Shown one piece after another: positions 8,381 to 16,761 of a DNA stretch of 64,000 nt. Made by a program: the position numbers and the translations under genes. The stretch spans positions 1 to 64,000 of the forward strand of contig NZ_JAGXFD010000002.1 of NCBI RefSeq assembly GCF_020148005.1, given 5' to 3'. Source of the DNA: Modicisalibacter tunisiensis. Lineage in GTDB: Bacteria > Pseudomonadota > Gammaproteobacteria > Pseudomonadales > Halomonadaceae. The notes under the pieces are model-generated. The model had not been told where the DNA came from and did no database searches. It saw only the letters and a list, made by a program, of their open reading frames with translations. The first letter of the stretch is position 1. Each line of letters opens with the position of its first letter.

Positions 8381-9808
8381 ATGCCCATCGATCCCGCGCC
8401 CCTGAAGGCCTTCCTCGTCGAGCAGCTCGGCGAGGCCGGGGTCATCGACGATCCGGCCGACCTGCCCCGCTACACCACCGACTGGGCCGGCGACCGGCGT
8501 GGCGAGCCGCTGCTCGTCGCCCGGCCACGGACCACCGACGAGGTGGCGTCGGTCGTCGCCCACTGCCGTCGTCACGGCATCCCCATGGTGCCCCAGGGCG
8601 GGCATTCCGGACTGGTGGGGGGCGCCCTTCCCGACGACGCGCGTCCGGAGCTGGTGATCAGTCTCGAGCGGCTGAACCGGATCCGCGCCATCGACCCGCT
8701 CAACTTCACCATCAGCGTGGATGCCGGCTGCGTGCTGCAGACGGTCAAGGACGCCGCCGCCGACCACGACTGCGACTTCCCGCTGAGCCTCGGCGCCCAG
8801 GGCAGCTGCCAGATCGGCGGCAACGTCGCCACCAACGCCGGCGGCCTCAACGTGCTGCGCCACGGCATGATGCGCCAGCTGGTGCTGGGCCTCGAGGTGG
8901 TGCTGCCCGACGGGCGGATCTGGAACGCCATGCACGCCCTGCACAAGGACAACCGCGGCTACGACCTCAAGCAGCTGTTCATCGGCGCCGAGGGCACGCT
9001 GGGCATCGTCACCGGCGCGGTGCTCAGGCTCTCTCCCCGGACGCACAACACGCGCACCGCCCTGGTGGCCGTGCCCGACGTGGCCGCGGCGATGGCCCTC
9101 TACGGCCAGGCGCGACGCAGCTGCTGCGACCTGCTCAGTGCCTTCGAGCTGATCCCGCGCGCCTGCCTGGAACTCGCCTTCGAGGCCGATCCCTCGCTGC
9201 CCGACCCGCTGGGCAGCCCCTACCCCATCTACGTGCTGCTGGAGGTCGCCGCCAGCGGCCCGCTGGATCTCGACGCCCTGATCGAGCACCTCTTCGAGAC
9301 CGGCATGGCGGCCGGGCAGATTCTCGACGGCGTGCTGGCCGGCAGCGACACCCAGGCCGAGCGCCTGTGGCAGATCCGCGAGCGCATGGTCGAGGGCCAG
9401 CAGCTGCGCGGGGAACACCTGCGCACCGACATCGCCCTGCCCATCTCGACCCTGGCCGACTTCTTCGCGGCCGCCAGCCGCCGGATGGTCGAGCGTTCGC
9501 CGGATACCACGGTGATCGCCTACGGCCACATCGGCGACGGCAACCTGCACTTCAACCTGCTGCCGCCAGCCGGGCTCACGCTGGCCGACAAGAAGGCCCT
9601 GCTGCACGAGCTGGAAACCGAACTGTTCGCGCTGGTCGACGACCATCACGGCAGCATCAGTGCCGAACACGGCATCGGCCGGGTCAAGCAGGCCCCCTAC
9701 CTGGCCGGCCTGGCCCCGGTGGAGCGCGAGCTGCTCGAGGGCATCAAGCGGCTGTTCGACCCCGAGGAGCTGATGAGCCCGGGGCGTATCCTGCCCCGGC
9801 GTCACTGA
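8381..9808 (+). CDS. FAD-binding 2-hydroxyacid dehydrogenase (GlcD / D-2-hydroxyglutarate dehydrogenase-like)
   Basis: 475 aa flavoprotein of the VAO/PCMH family. The FAD domain is visible at RPRTTDEVASVV and VPQGGHSGLVGGALPDD, with GSCQIGGNVATNAGG. The C-terminal cap contains YGHIGDGNLHFNLLPP and SAEHGIGRVK, the metal and substrate-binding motifs of D-lactate and D-2-hydroxyglutarate dehydrogenases. No Fe-S cysteine cluster is seen. In this operon it may oxidise lactate released from the diketo-acid by the downstream hydrolase, but the family is normally D-specific whereas L-lactate is expected from L-fuconate, so the true substrate is open. RBS AAAGGAGA precedes ATG 8381. Confidence 0.8.
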   Translation: MPIDPAPLKAFLVEQLGEAGVIDDPADLPRYTTDWAGDRRGEPLLVARPRTTDEVASVVAHCRRHGIPMVPQGGHSGLVGGALPDDARPELVISLERLNRIRAIDPLNFTISVDAGCVLQTVKDAAADHDCDFPLSLGAQGSCQIGGNVATNAGGLNVLRHGMMRQLVLGLEVVLPDGRIWNAMHALHKDNRGYDLKQLFIGAEGTLGIVTGAVLRLSPRTHNTRTALVAVPDVAAAMALYGQARRSCCDLLSAFELIPRACLELAFEADPSLPDPLGSPYPIYVLLEVAASGPLDLDALIEHLFETGMAAGQILDGVLAGSDTQAERLWQIRERMVEGQQLRGEHLRTDIALPISTLADFFAAASRRMVERSPDTTVIAYGHIGDGNLHFNLLPPAGLTLADKKALLHELETELFALVDDHHGSISAEHGIGRVKQAPYLAGLAPVERELLEGIKRLFDPEELMSPGRILPRRH

Positions 9809-9823
9809 GCCCGTCACCCGGCG

Positions 9824-9850
9824 TCCCGGATGCCGCCGCGGCACCCGGGA
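9824..9850 (+). terminator. Hairpin after the FAD dehydrogenase gene
   Basis: Stem TCCCGG-A-TGCCG / CGGCA-C-CCGGGA with one internal mismatch and a CCG loop, 15 bases past the stop. There is no U-run. It may partly end the dctPQM transcript before the separately controlled SDR-hydrolase genes. Confidence 0.4.
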
Positions 9851-9989
9851 CAGGCCGTCCGTTCCGTCGTCTCCCTTTTCCCCGTTCCCGCGCGTTCCCG
9901 CATTCCCCGACGAAAAGCCAATGCCCGCCGTGCCGCCGGGTATGGCAAGTCGACGACGGCTGTACCATACTCGACGTGACAGTCAGGCT

Positions 9990-10004
9990 GTTATCCTGTC
10001 ATAC
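9990..10004. promoter_or_regulatory. Putative GntR operator upstream of KDF dehydrogenase
   Basis: The 15-mer GTTATCCTGTCATAC matches GTATACGTGTCATAC (18453-18467) and GCATACCTGTCATAC (21469-21483); the common form is GTAT-N7-ATAC, like half-site spacing of FadR-type GntR operators. It lies 38 bases before the SDR start. The likely regulator is the GntR protein at 13496-14218 (inference). Confidence 0.5.
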
Positions 10005-10042
10005 AATAAGTCAGTCAATGACACCGCCACCATGAGGCCGCC

Positions 10043-10792
10043 ATGCGACTTCGAGACAAGACCGCCCTGGTGACCGCCGCCGGTCAGGGCATCGGCAACG
10101 CGACCGCGCGACGCTTCGCGGCCGAGGGCGCCCGTGTCCATGCCACGGATATTGCCACCGACGCGCTGGAAAGCCTGGCGGACGTGCCCGGCATCGAGAT
10201 CCACCGGCTCGACGTGCTCGACGCCCGAGCCATCGCGCAACTGGCCCGGTCCCTGCCCGGGATCGACATCCTGTTCAACTGTGCCGGTCATGTCGCCAGC
10301 GGCTCGCTGCTCGAGTGTGACGAGGACGACTGGGAGCGCTCCCTGTCGCTCAACGTCACGGCCATGTACCGGATGATCCGCGCCTTCCTGCCCGGCATGC
10401 TGGAGCGGGAGCACGGCAGCATCATCAACATGGCCTCGGTGGCCTCGAGCCTGAAGGGCGTGCCCAACCGCTTCGCCTACGGCACCACCAAGGCCGCCGT
10501 GCTGGGCCTGACGAAGTCGGTGGCGGTGGACTATCTGGCCCGGGGCATTCGCTGCAACGCCATCTGCCCGGGCACCGTCAGCTCGCCCTCGCTGATGCAG
10601 CGCATCGCCGACCAGGCCGCCGCTCAGGGCCGCAGCGAGGCCGACGTCCACGCCGAGTTCATCGCGCGCCAGCCCCTGGGGCGCCTGGGCACGCCGGAGG
10701 AGATCGCCGCACTGGCGACCTACCTCGCCGCGGACGAGTCGGCCTACACCACCGGTACCTTCTCGGTCATCGACGGCGGCTGGCTGGCCTGA
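10043..10792 (+). CDS. 2-keto-3-deoxy-L-fuconate dehydrogenase (SDR family)
   Basis: 249 aa classical short-chain dehydrogenase. Cofactor motif TAAGQGIGNATA (about residues 11-22), NCAG (about 81), catalytic Ser in NMASVASS, and YGTTK with the catalytic Tyr and Lys. The stretch GVPNRFAYGTTKAAVLGLTK and the C-terminal FSVIDGGWLA are characteristic of the 2-keto-3-deoxy-L-fuconate 4-dehydrogenases that produce 2,4-diketo-3-deoxy-L-fuconate. It sits directly before the hydrolase that cleaves that product, and its own promoter carries the putative GntR operator. RBS ATGAGG precedes ATG 10043. Confidence 0.88.
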   Translation: MRLRDKTALVTAAGQGIGNATARRFAAEGARVHATDIATDALESLADVPGIEIHRLDVLDARAIAQLARSLPGIDILFNCAGHVASGSLLECDEDDWERSLSLNVTAMYRMIRAFLPGMLEREHGSIINMASVASSLKGVPNRFAYGTTKAAVLGLTKSVAVDYLARGIRCNAICPGTVSSPSLMQRIADQAAAQGRSEADVHAEFIARQPLGRLGTPEEIAALATYLAADESAYTTGTFSVIDGGWLA

Positions 10793-10848
10793 TTTCGCTG
10801 GACACTCTCGACCATGGACACTCTCTCGATCACAAGGAATACCCACGC

Positions 10849-11691
10849 ATGAAACTGCTGCGCGTCGGCCCTCCGGGCCAGGAAAAACCCGCCCTGCTCG
10901 CCGAGGACGGTACCCTTCGCGACCTGTCCGGGCAGATCGACGATCTCGCCGGCGACGTGCTGGCGGCCGCGCGACTGCGCGCGCTCGCGGCGCTGCCGAT
11001 CGACAGCCTGCCGATGATCGACGCCGATACCCGCATCGGCCCCTGCGTGGGCCGGATCGGCAAGTTCATCTGCATCGGCCTCAACTACGCCGACCACGCC
11101 GCCGAAAGCGGTGCCGAGGTTCCCGCCGAACCCGTGGTCTTCAACAAGTGGACCAGCGCGGTCTGCGGCCCCGACGACGACGTCGTCCTGCCGCGCGGCT
11201 CGCAGAAGACCGACTGGGAGGTCGAGCTGGGCGTGGTGATCGGCAAGGGCGGCCGCTACATCGAGGAAGCGGAGGCGATGTCGCACGTCGCCGGCTTCTG
11301 CGTGGTCAACGACGTCTCGGAGCGCGAGTATCAGCTCGAGCGCTGCGGCAGCTGGGACAAGGGCAAGGGCTGCGACACCTTCGGCCCGCTGGGCCCGTGG
11401 CTGGTCACGCCCGACGAGATCACCGACCCCCACGACCTGAACCTGTGGCTCGAGGTCGACGGCAAGCGCTATCAGGACGGTTCGACGCGCACTATGGTCT
11501 ACAAGGTGCCCTTCCTGATCAGCTACCTCAGCCGCTTCATGAGCCTGCAGCCCGGCGACGTGATCTCCACCGGCACGCCTCCCGGCGTGGGCATGGGTCA
11601 GACACCGCCCACCTACCTGCGGGCCGGGCAGACCATGCGCCTGGGCATCGACGGCCTGGGCGAGCAGCGCCAGCGTGTCGTGGCCGACTGA
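10849..11691 (+). CDS. 2,4-diketo-3-deoxy-L-fuconate (rhamnonate) hydrolase, FAH family
   Basis: 280 aa FAH-fold hydrolase expected to split 2,4-diketo-3-deoxy-L-fuconate into pyruvate and L-lactate. The FAH core is clear: KFICIGLNYADHAAESG, metal ligands in TDWEVELGVVIGKGG (Glu-x-Glu) and VVNDVSERE (Asp), and DVISTGTPPGVGMG. Gene context (L-fuconate dehydratase, KDF dehydrogenase, this enzyme) supplies the whole non-phosphorylative lower route. Start ATG 10849 follows CAAGGA, 56 bases after the SDR stop. L-rhamnonate-derived diketo acid is a plausible alternative substrate. Confidence 0.88.
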   Translation: MKLLRVGPPGQEKPALLAEDGTLRDLSGQIDDLAGDVLAAARLRALAALPIDSLPMIDADTRIGPCVGRIGKFICIGLNYADHAAESGAEVPAEPVVFNKWTSAVCGPDDDVVLPRGSQKTDWEVELGVVIGKGGRYIEEAEAMSHVAGFCVVNDVSEREYQLERCGSWDKGKGCDTFGPLGPWLVTPDEITDPHDLNLWLEVDGKRYQDGSTRTMVYKVPFLISYLSRFMSLQPGDVISTGTPPGVGMGQTPPTYLRAGQTMRLGIDGLGEQRQRVVAD

Positions 11692-11700
11692 ACGAGACTA

Positions 11701-11726
11701 CCGGGGCGGCGCCAGAACCGCCCCGG
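11701..11726 (+). promoter_or_regulatory. Intercistronic hairpin before the UxaA-type gene
   Basis: CCGGGGCGG / CCGCCCCGG stem of 9 bp with an 8-base loop between the hydrolase stop and the next start. No U-run; an mRNA-processing or attenuating hairpin is likely. Confidence 0.45.
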
Positions 11727-11742
11727 GACGGAGCATCCTGCA

Positions 11743-13383
11743 ATGAGCCAGACCATCATCAGCGACACCTTTCAGCGCCCCAGCCTGCGCGTGCATGCAC
11801 TCGACAACGTGCATGTGGCCCTCAAGGACCTGCCGGCCGGCACCGAGATCGACGACGACGGGCGGACCGTGCGCCTGACGGAAGCCGTGCGCCACAAGCA
11901 CAAGTTCACGCTCGCTCCGCTGGCCGAGGGCGAGCTGGTCATCATGTACGGCGTCACCGTCGGCCGGGCCACCCGGGCGATCGCCGAAGGCGCCGCGATC
12001 ACCACCGAGAACACCGAGCACTCCACCGACAGCCACCCCGCCCAGGCCCACCGCGACCACTGGAGCGCCCCGGACGTGAGACGCTTCAGCGGCATCACCT
12101 TCGACGGCTACCACCGTCCGGACGGCCGGGTCGGCACCAGCAACGTCTGGCTGGTGGTGCCGCTGGTATTCTGCGAGAACCGCAACATCGAGGTGCTGCG
12201 CCAGTGTGTCGCCGATGCGCTGGGCGAGGACCCCTATCGCGACTACAAGCGCATGGCGCGCGAGCTGCTCCACGGCGAGGCCGGTGCCGCCAGGGACGCC
12301 CCGCCCTCGCAGCCACTCTTTCCCAACGTCGACGGCGTGCGCTTTTTGACTCACACCCTGGGCTGCGGCGGCACCGACGACGACGCCCGGGCCCTGTGCC
12401 AGCTGCTCGCCGGCTACATCTGTCACCCCAACGTCGCCGGCGCCACCGTGCTCAGCCTGGGCTGCCAGAAGGCGCAGATCGAGATGCTCCGGCAGGCCGT
12501 CGCGCAGCGCGACCCGCAGGGGCTGCGCCCGGTGCACTACTTCGAGCAGCAGGCCGCCCAGGGCGAGGACGCGCTGATCCGCGAGGCCCTGACCACCATC
12601 TTCGACGGCATCAAGGAAGCCGACCGGGTCACGCGCCGGCCGGCGCCGCTGTCGGCGCTGACCATCGGCGTGGAGTGCGGCGGCTCCGACGGCTTCTCGG
12701 GGCTGTCGGCCAACCCGCTGGTGGGGGCGGTCATCGACCGCCTGGTCACGCTGGGCGGCAGCGGCATCCTCAGCGAATTTCCCGAGCTGTGCGGCGTGGA
12801 ACACGAGCTGGTCGCCCGCTGTCGCGACGATCATGTGGCCGAGCGCTTCCGCGAGCTGATGGACGCCTACCAGCGTCATGCCGCCGCCGTCGGCGCCCAC
12901 TTCTCGATGAATCCCTCGCCCGGCAACATTCGCGACGGGCTGATCACCGACGCCATGAAATCCGCCGGCGCCGCGAAGAAGGGCGGCGACAGCCCGGTGG
13001 TCGACGTGCTCGACTACACCGAGCCGACCGTGCGCCAGGGACTCAACCTGCTGTGCACCCCGGGCAACGACGTGGAATCCACCACGGCGCTGGTCGGCTC
13101 GGGGGCCAACCTGGTGATGTTCACCACCGGCCTGGGCACACCCACCGGCAACCCCATCGCCCCGGTGCTCAAGGTCGCCAGCAACAGCGAGATGGCGCAG
13201 CGCCTGCCGGATCTCATCGACTTCGACGCCGGGCCGATCATCCGCGGCGAGGCGCGGATCGGCGAACTGGCCGATGAACTGCTGCAGCTGTGCATCGACA
13301 CCGCCTCGGGACGCTATCAGCCCCGGGCCGTGCGCCTGGCGCAGCACGACTTCATTCCCTGGAAGCGCGGCGTCTCGCTGTAG
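11743..13383 (+). CDS. UxaA/GarD-family sugar-acid dehydratase (altronate dehydratase-like)
   Basis: 546 aa. The first ~100 residues form a SAF domain (NVHVALKDLPAGTEI ... GVTVGRATRAIAEGAAITTENTEH), followed by the large UxaA/GarD catalytic domain with TLGCGGTDDDA, LSLGCQKAQIEML and VECGGSDGFSGLSANPLVG. These metal-dependent enzymes dehydrate D-altronate or galactarate to 2-keto-3-deoxy acids. No uxaB, uxaC or kdgK neighbour is present, so D-altronate is not assured; in this operon another aldonate may be the substrate. It is the last gene before a strong terminator at 13423-13450. Start ATG 11743 follows GGGACGGAG. Confidence 0.82.
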   Translation: MSQTIISDTFQRPSLRVHALDNVHVALKDLPAGTEIDDDGRTVRLTEAVRHKHKFTLAPLAEGELVIMYGVTVGRATRAIAEGAAITTENTEHSTDSHPAQAHRDHWSAPDVRRFSGITFDGYHRPDGRVGTSNVWLVVPLVFCENRNIEVLRQCVADALGEDPYRDYKRMARELLHGEAGAARDAPPSQPLFPNVDGVRFLTHTLGCGGTDDDARALCQLLAGYICHPNVAGATVLSLGCQKAQIEMLRQAVAQRDPQGLRPVHYFEQQAAQGEDALIREALTTIFDGIKEADRVTRRPAPLSALTIGVECGGSDGFSGLSANPLVGAVIDRLVTLGGSGILSEFPELCGVEHELVARCRDDHVAERFRELMDAYQRHAAAVGAHFSMNPSPGNIRDGLITDAMKSAGAAKKGGDSPVVDVLDYTEPTVRQGLNLLCTPGNDVESTTALVGSGANLVMFTTGLGTPTGNPIAPVLKVASNSEMAQRLPDLIDFDAGPIIRGEARIGELADELLQLCIDTASGRYQPRAVRLAQHDFIPWKRGVSL

Positions 13384-13422
13384 GTCGCCTCACCGCGGGC
13401 CGGAAGCACGGGCCCAGCAACG

Positions 13423-13450
13423 AACAGGGGCGCCGATGGGCGCCCCTGTT
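13423..13450. terminator. Bidirectional terminator hairpin between uxaA-type gene and GntR
   Basis: Perfect 12-bp stem AACAGGGGCGCC / GGCGCCCCTGTT with a GATG loop, located between two convergent genes. Ends in TT on the plus strand and reads the same way on the minus strand. Confidence 0.75.
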
Positions 13451-13495
13451 ACCACCTGACTCCTGGACCTGACGATGTACCGGTACCGCCCCGGA

Positions 13496-14218
13496 TCAGT
13501 CCTCGTCGGACAGGCGTTCCTTCAGCTGCCGGTAGGTACCGTAGTGGCGATCGAGATGACGGCGCATCGCCGCCTCGGCGGCATCCGGATCGCCGGAGGC
13601 GATGGCCTCGACGATCTCGACATGCGCCCGCAGCGCGGCATGGTCCTCGCCCTCGCGCTGGAGTACATGGGCGCGGCGGTCGTCGAGCCATTCCGACAGC
13701 GCCTCGTGCACGGCGCTGAAGATCGGGTTGCGGGCGATCGCGGCCAGCACGCCGTGGAAGTCGTTGTCGCTGCGCTTGAAGCGGGTATCGTCGTCGAGCG
13801 CCTCGCGGTTCTCCTCCAGGGCGCGACGCAGGCTGTCGATATCCTCGGCGCTGGCGTGCTGTGCGGCATAGCGGGCCATGGAAATCTCGAACATGGCACG
13901 CGCTTCCTGGAAGTACTGCTGCCCTTCCGACTGGGCGAGCAGCTGGCGAGTCACGCCGGACAGCCGCGCCATCACGGCCTCGGCGGTGGGGCGAATGACC
14001 CGGGCACGCGTGCCGCTGTTGATGGCGATGAGCCCCAGCCGCTGCAGGTAGAACAGCGCCTCGCGCACCGCCGGCCGGCCGACGCCGAACTGCTCCATGA
14101 GCTCGCGCTCGGCGGGCAGCTGATCGTCCGCCTTGAGCCGCCCCTCGAGAATGTCCTTCTCGAGCTGCTCGGCCACCTGCTCGGACAGCGTCTTGCGTTC
14201 TACCTTGTATTTCGTCAT
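13496..14218 (-). CDS. GntR-family regulator, FadR subfamily
   Basis: 240 aa. N-terminal winged helix with LPAERELMEQFGVGRPAVREALFYLQRLGLI (about residues 34-64), followed by the all-helical FCD ligand domain with metal-binding Asp and His positions (DNDFHGVLAAI, RAHVEIVEAI, AAMRRHLDRHYG). FadR-type proteins of this group sense sugar acids. It lies upstream, in transcript order, of nothing on its own strand but beside the Ldh2/TRAP operon. Three promoters in this region carry a shared GTAT-N7-ATAC-like motif, making it the best candidate for a common local regulator. Start ATG 14218 follows GAGGAG. Confidence 0.85.
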   Translation of the reverse strand: MTKYKVERKTLSEQVAEQLEKDILEGRLKADDQLPAERELMEQFGVGRPAVREALFYLQRLGLIAINSGTRARVIRPTAEAVMARLSGVTRQLLAQSEGQQYFQEARAMFEISMARYAAQHASAEDIDSLRRALEENREALDDDTRFKRSDNDFHGVLAAIARNPIFSAVHEALSEWLDDRRAHVLQREGEDHAALRAHVEIVEAIASGDPDAAEAAMRRHLDRHYGTYRQLKERLSDED

Positions 14219-14275
14219 TCGCTGCGACTCCTCGCCAACCGTGTCTGCGCCCTATGGTACTGCATTGCCCCCCGG

Positions 14276-15346
14276 TCAGGTCAGCGGCAACGGTTCCACG
14301 TCCAGCGCCTCGGCCAGTTGCCGATAGGCCGCGACGTTGGCCGAGTCCAGCGGGATCCCCTCGGCGTCACGCTGCGCCTGGCAGCGCCACTCGCGGTCGC
14401 CCGGCGCCAGCACCTCGCGTCCCTCGACGGCGGGCTGGGCACGCAGATCCTCGAGGTAGGCCGCGATGGCACGCTCGTAGACCTCGCGTTCCACGAAGGC
14501 CCCGGGATTCATGACCAGGAAGAAGTGCCCGATGCCCCGCGGGGTGTGCATGTCCTCGCCGAGCATCGGCAGCAGCCGGAACCCGTGCAGCATGCCCGAC
14601 AGGCTGGCGCTGAGCACCTCGACCATGCCGGCCAGCGCGGCCCCCTTGAAGCCGAAGTCGGCACCGCCCAGCGGCAGCAGCGAGGCGGCCGTGTGCGGGT
14701 CGGTGGTCAGGCCGCCGCGGTCATCGACCACCACGTTCGACGGCAGGGTGCGGTCGATGGCGCGATACTGCTGGACGCGATTCCAGGGAATCGAGCTGGT
14801 CGCCATGTCGACCAGGTAGGGCTGGCCCGCGGCCACCGGCGCCGCGAAGGCGATGGGATTGGTGCCATGGAAGGCGTTGGTGCCGTCGTGCAGGTTCACC
14901 AGGGCGTCGGCGGTACAGAACGCCATCCCCATGTAGCCCCGCCGGGCGGCTTCCAGCGCGTAGCAGCCGGCGGCACCGAAGTGCGACGAGTTGCCGACCG
15001 CCACCGCCCCCATGCCGGTCTCCTCGGCCATCTCGATCGCCCGCTCGATGGCCTGGTACCCCGCCGGATGGCCGAGCCCGTCGCCGGCGTCCAGGTAGCC
15101 CGTCGCCGGCAGGCGCCGCGTGAAGCGCATGGCCGGCCGGGCCTGGATGCGCCCGCCCTGCAGCGCCCGGATGTAGTGCGGCAGCAGGCGCAGCCCGTGG
15201 CTGTCGGTGCCCATGCGCGATGCGGTCAGCAGGGCCCGGGCGACCGCCTCGGCGGCGGTCTCGTCGACGTCGCAGCGGCGCAGCGCCTCGCGCATGAAGC
15301 GCCCGAGTTCCTCCGCGGAGACGCGGGCGGCAATATCCTGGGTCAT
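14276..15346 (-). CDS. Ldh2-family NAD(P)-dependent oxidoreductase (malate/lactate/diketogulonate reductase type)
   Basis: 356 aa member of the malate/L-lactate dehydrogenase (LDH2/YlbC/YiaK) family, which is unrelated to Rossmann lactate dehydrogenases. Family motifs: ASRMGTDSHGLRLLPHYI (about residues 45-62), VGNSSHFGAAGCYAL and GTNPIAFAAP. YiaK of E. coli (2,3-diketo-L-gulonate reductase) also sits beside a TRAP transporter, so reduction or oxidation of a 2-oxo/2-hydroxy sugar acid is likely. The start chosen is ATG 15346 with TAGGAGA upstream; a TTG at 15352 is too close to that site. It follows dctM by 13 bases. Confidence 0.8.
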   Translation of the reverse strand: MTQDIAARVSAEELGRFMREALRRCDVDETAAEAVARALLTASRMGTDSHGLRLLPHYIRALQGGRIQARPAMRFTRRLPATGYLDAGDGLGHPAGYQAIERAIEMAEETGMGAVAVGNSSHFGAAGCYALEAARRGYMGMAFCTADALVNLHDGTNAFHGTNPIAFAAPVAAGQPYLVDMATSSIPWNRVQQYRAIDRTLPSNVVVDDRGGLTTDPHTAASLLPLGGADFGFKGAALAGMVEVLSASLSGMLHGFRLLPMLGEDMHTPRGIGHFFLVMNPGAFVEREVYERAIAAYLEDLRAQPAVEGREVLAPGDREWRCQAQRDAEGIPLDSANVAAYRQLAEALDVEPLPLT

Positions 15347-15359
15347 GGTCAAGAGTCTC

Positions 15360-16739
15360 CTAGCGGTAGATCAGTGTCGGCAGCCACATGGACAGCGCGG
15401 GGATGAAGGTAACCAGCAGCAGCGCCAGAAACAGCGGCACCAAAAACGGCAGCGTGCCGCGCATGCAGCGCTCGAAGGGAATGTTCGAGACCCGTGACAG
15501 CACGTAGATCACCATGCCCACCGGCGGCGTGAGCAGGCCGATCATCAGGTTGAGCACCATGATCACGCCGAAGTGCACGGGGTCGATGCCGGCGTTGACC
15601 GCCACCGGCAGCAGGACCGGCACCAGGATGGTGATGGCGGCGATCGTCTCCATGAAGCAGCCGACGATGATCAGCACCAAGTTGATCAGCAGCAGCACGG
15701 CGACCGGGTTGTCGGCGATCGGCCCGAACAGCGCCACGACCTGCTGGGTCACCTGATTGCTGGTCAGGATCCAGGCGAAGATCGAGGCCCCGGCGACGAT
15801 CATCAGGATGATCGCGGTGGTCTCGATGGTTTCCATGCTGACCTGCACCAGACGCCGCCAGGTCAGGGTGCGATAGACCACGGTGCCCAGGAACAGGGCG
15901 TACACCACCGCCGCGATCGCCGCCTCGGTGGGCGTGAACATGCCGGTGATGATGCCGCCGACGATGATCACCGGCGTCAGCAGGGAGAGGAAGGCCCGGG
16001 CAAAGGTGATCCGCAGCGTCTTCAGGGCGAAGGTGGTGTCGCGCTGATAGCCGCGGCGACGCGCCAGCACGGCGATCATCACCATCAGCACCACGCCCAT
16101 CAGCAGCCCCGGCACCAGCCCGGCCACGAACAGCTGTCCCACCGAGGCCCCGGCCATGACGCCGTAGATCACCATCGGCAGGCTGGGAGGAATGATCGGC
16201 CCGATGGTCGACGAGGCGGCGGTGATGCCGACCGCGAATTCCTGATCGTAGCCGGCGTCGCGCATGGCCTTGATCTCGATGGTGCCGAGCCCGCCGGCGT
16301 CGGCCACCGCCGCTCCGGACATGCCCGAGAAGACGATGCTCGCCCCGACGTTGACGTGTCCCAGGCCGCCGCGCATCCAGCCCATCAGCGCCAGGGCGAA
16401 GTCGAAGATGCGGTTGGTGATGCCACCGTTGTTCATCAGGTTGCCGGCCAGGATGAAGAAGGGAATCGCCAGCAGCGGAAAGCTGTCCACCCCGTTGATC
16501 ATGCGGTGGGCGACGATGATGTCGGGCACCTGGCCGCTGAGATAGACATAGAGCAGGCAGGAGCCCGCCAGGCAGATGGCGATCGGCACCCCCATCACCA
16601 GCAGCGTGAACAGGGTGGCGAAGAGAAAGCCGATGTACTGGCCCTGGAGGGCCAGCACGACACAGAAGGCCACCGCCAGGATGGCGACGACCGGGGGAAC
16701 CATGAATCGCCCGTGGCGAAGTGACAGCGTGGAGGACAT
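15360..16739 (-). CDS. TRAP transporter large permease (DctM), second system
   Basis: 459 aa, longer than the other two complete large permeases in the window because of an extra N-terminal hydrophobic segment (about residues 13-60, VPPVVAILAVAFCVVLAL and on). Typical landmarks: NGVDSFPLLAIPFFILAGNLM, VFSGMSGAAVADAGGLG, IIPPSLPMVIYGVM and GLLTPPVGMVIYVLS. It forms the channel of the second DctPQM system of this region; dctQ ends 22 bases upstream. The substrate is unknown, but the neighbours point to a small sugar acid. Confidence 0.9.
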   Translation of the reverse strand: MSSTLSLRHGRFMVPPVVAILAVAFCVVLALQGQYIGFLFATLFTLLVMGVPIAICLAGSCLLYVYLSGQVPDIIVAHRMINGVDSFPLLAIPFFILAGNLMNNGGITNRIFDFALALMGWMRGGLGHVNVGASIVFSGMSGAAVADAGGLGTIEIKAMRDAGYDQEFAVGITAASSTIGPIIPPSLPMVIYGVMAGASVGQLFVAGLVPGLLMGVVLMVMIAVLARRRGYQRDTTFALKTLRITFARAFLSLLTPVIIVGGIITGMFTPTEAAIAAVVYALFLGTVVYRTLTWRRLVQVSMETIETTAIILMIVAGASIFAWILTSNQVTQQVVALFGPIADNPVAVLLLINLVLIIVGCFMETIAAITILVPVLLPVAVNAGIDPVHFGVIMVLNLMIGLLTPPVGMVIYVLSRVSNIPFERCMRGTLPFLVPLFLALLLVTFIPALSMWLPTLIYR

Positions 16740-16761
16740 TGTCGCGCAGCTCCAGGGAGGG

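Noticed and set aside
13475-15406. Long plus-strand frame over the GntR and Ldh2-family genes
   Set aside because: Antisense shadow of two well-supported minus-strand genes with RBS and family motifs.
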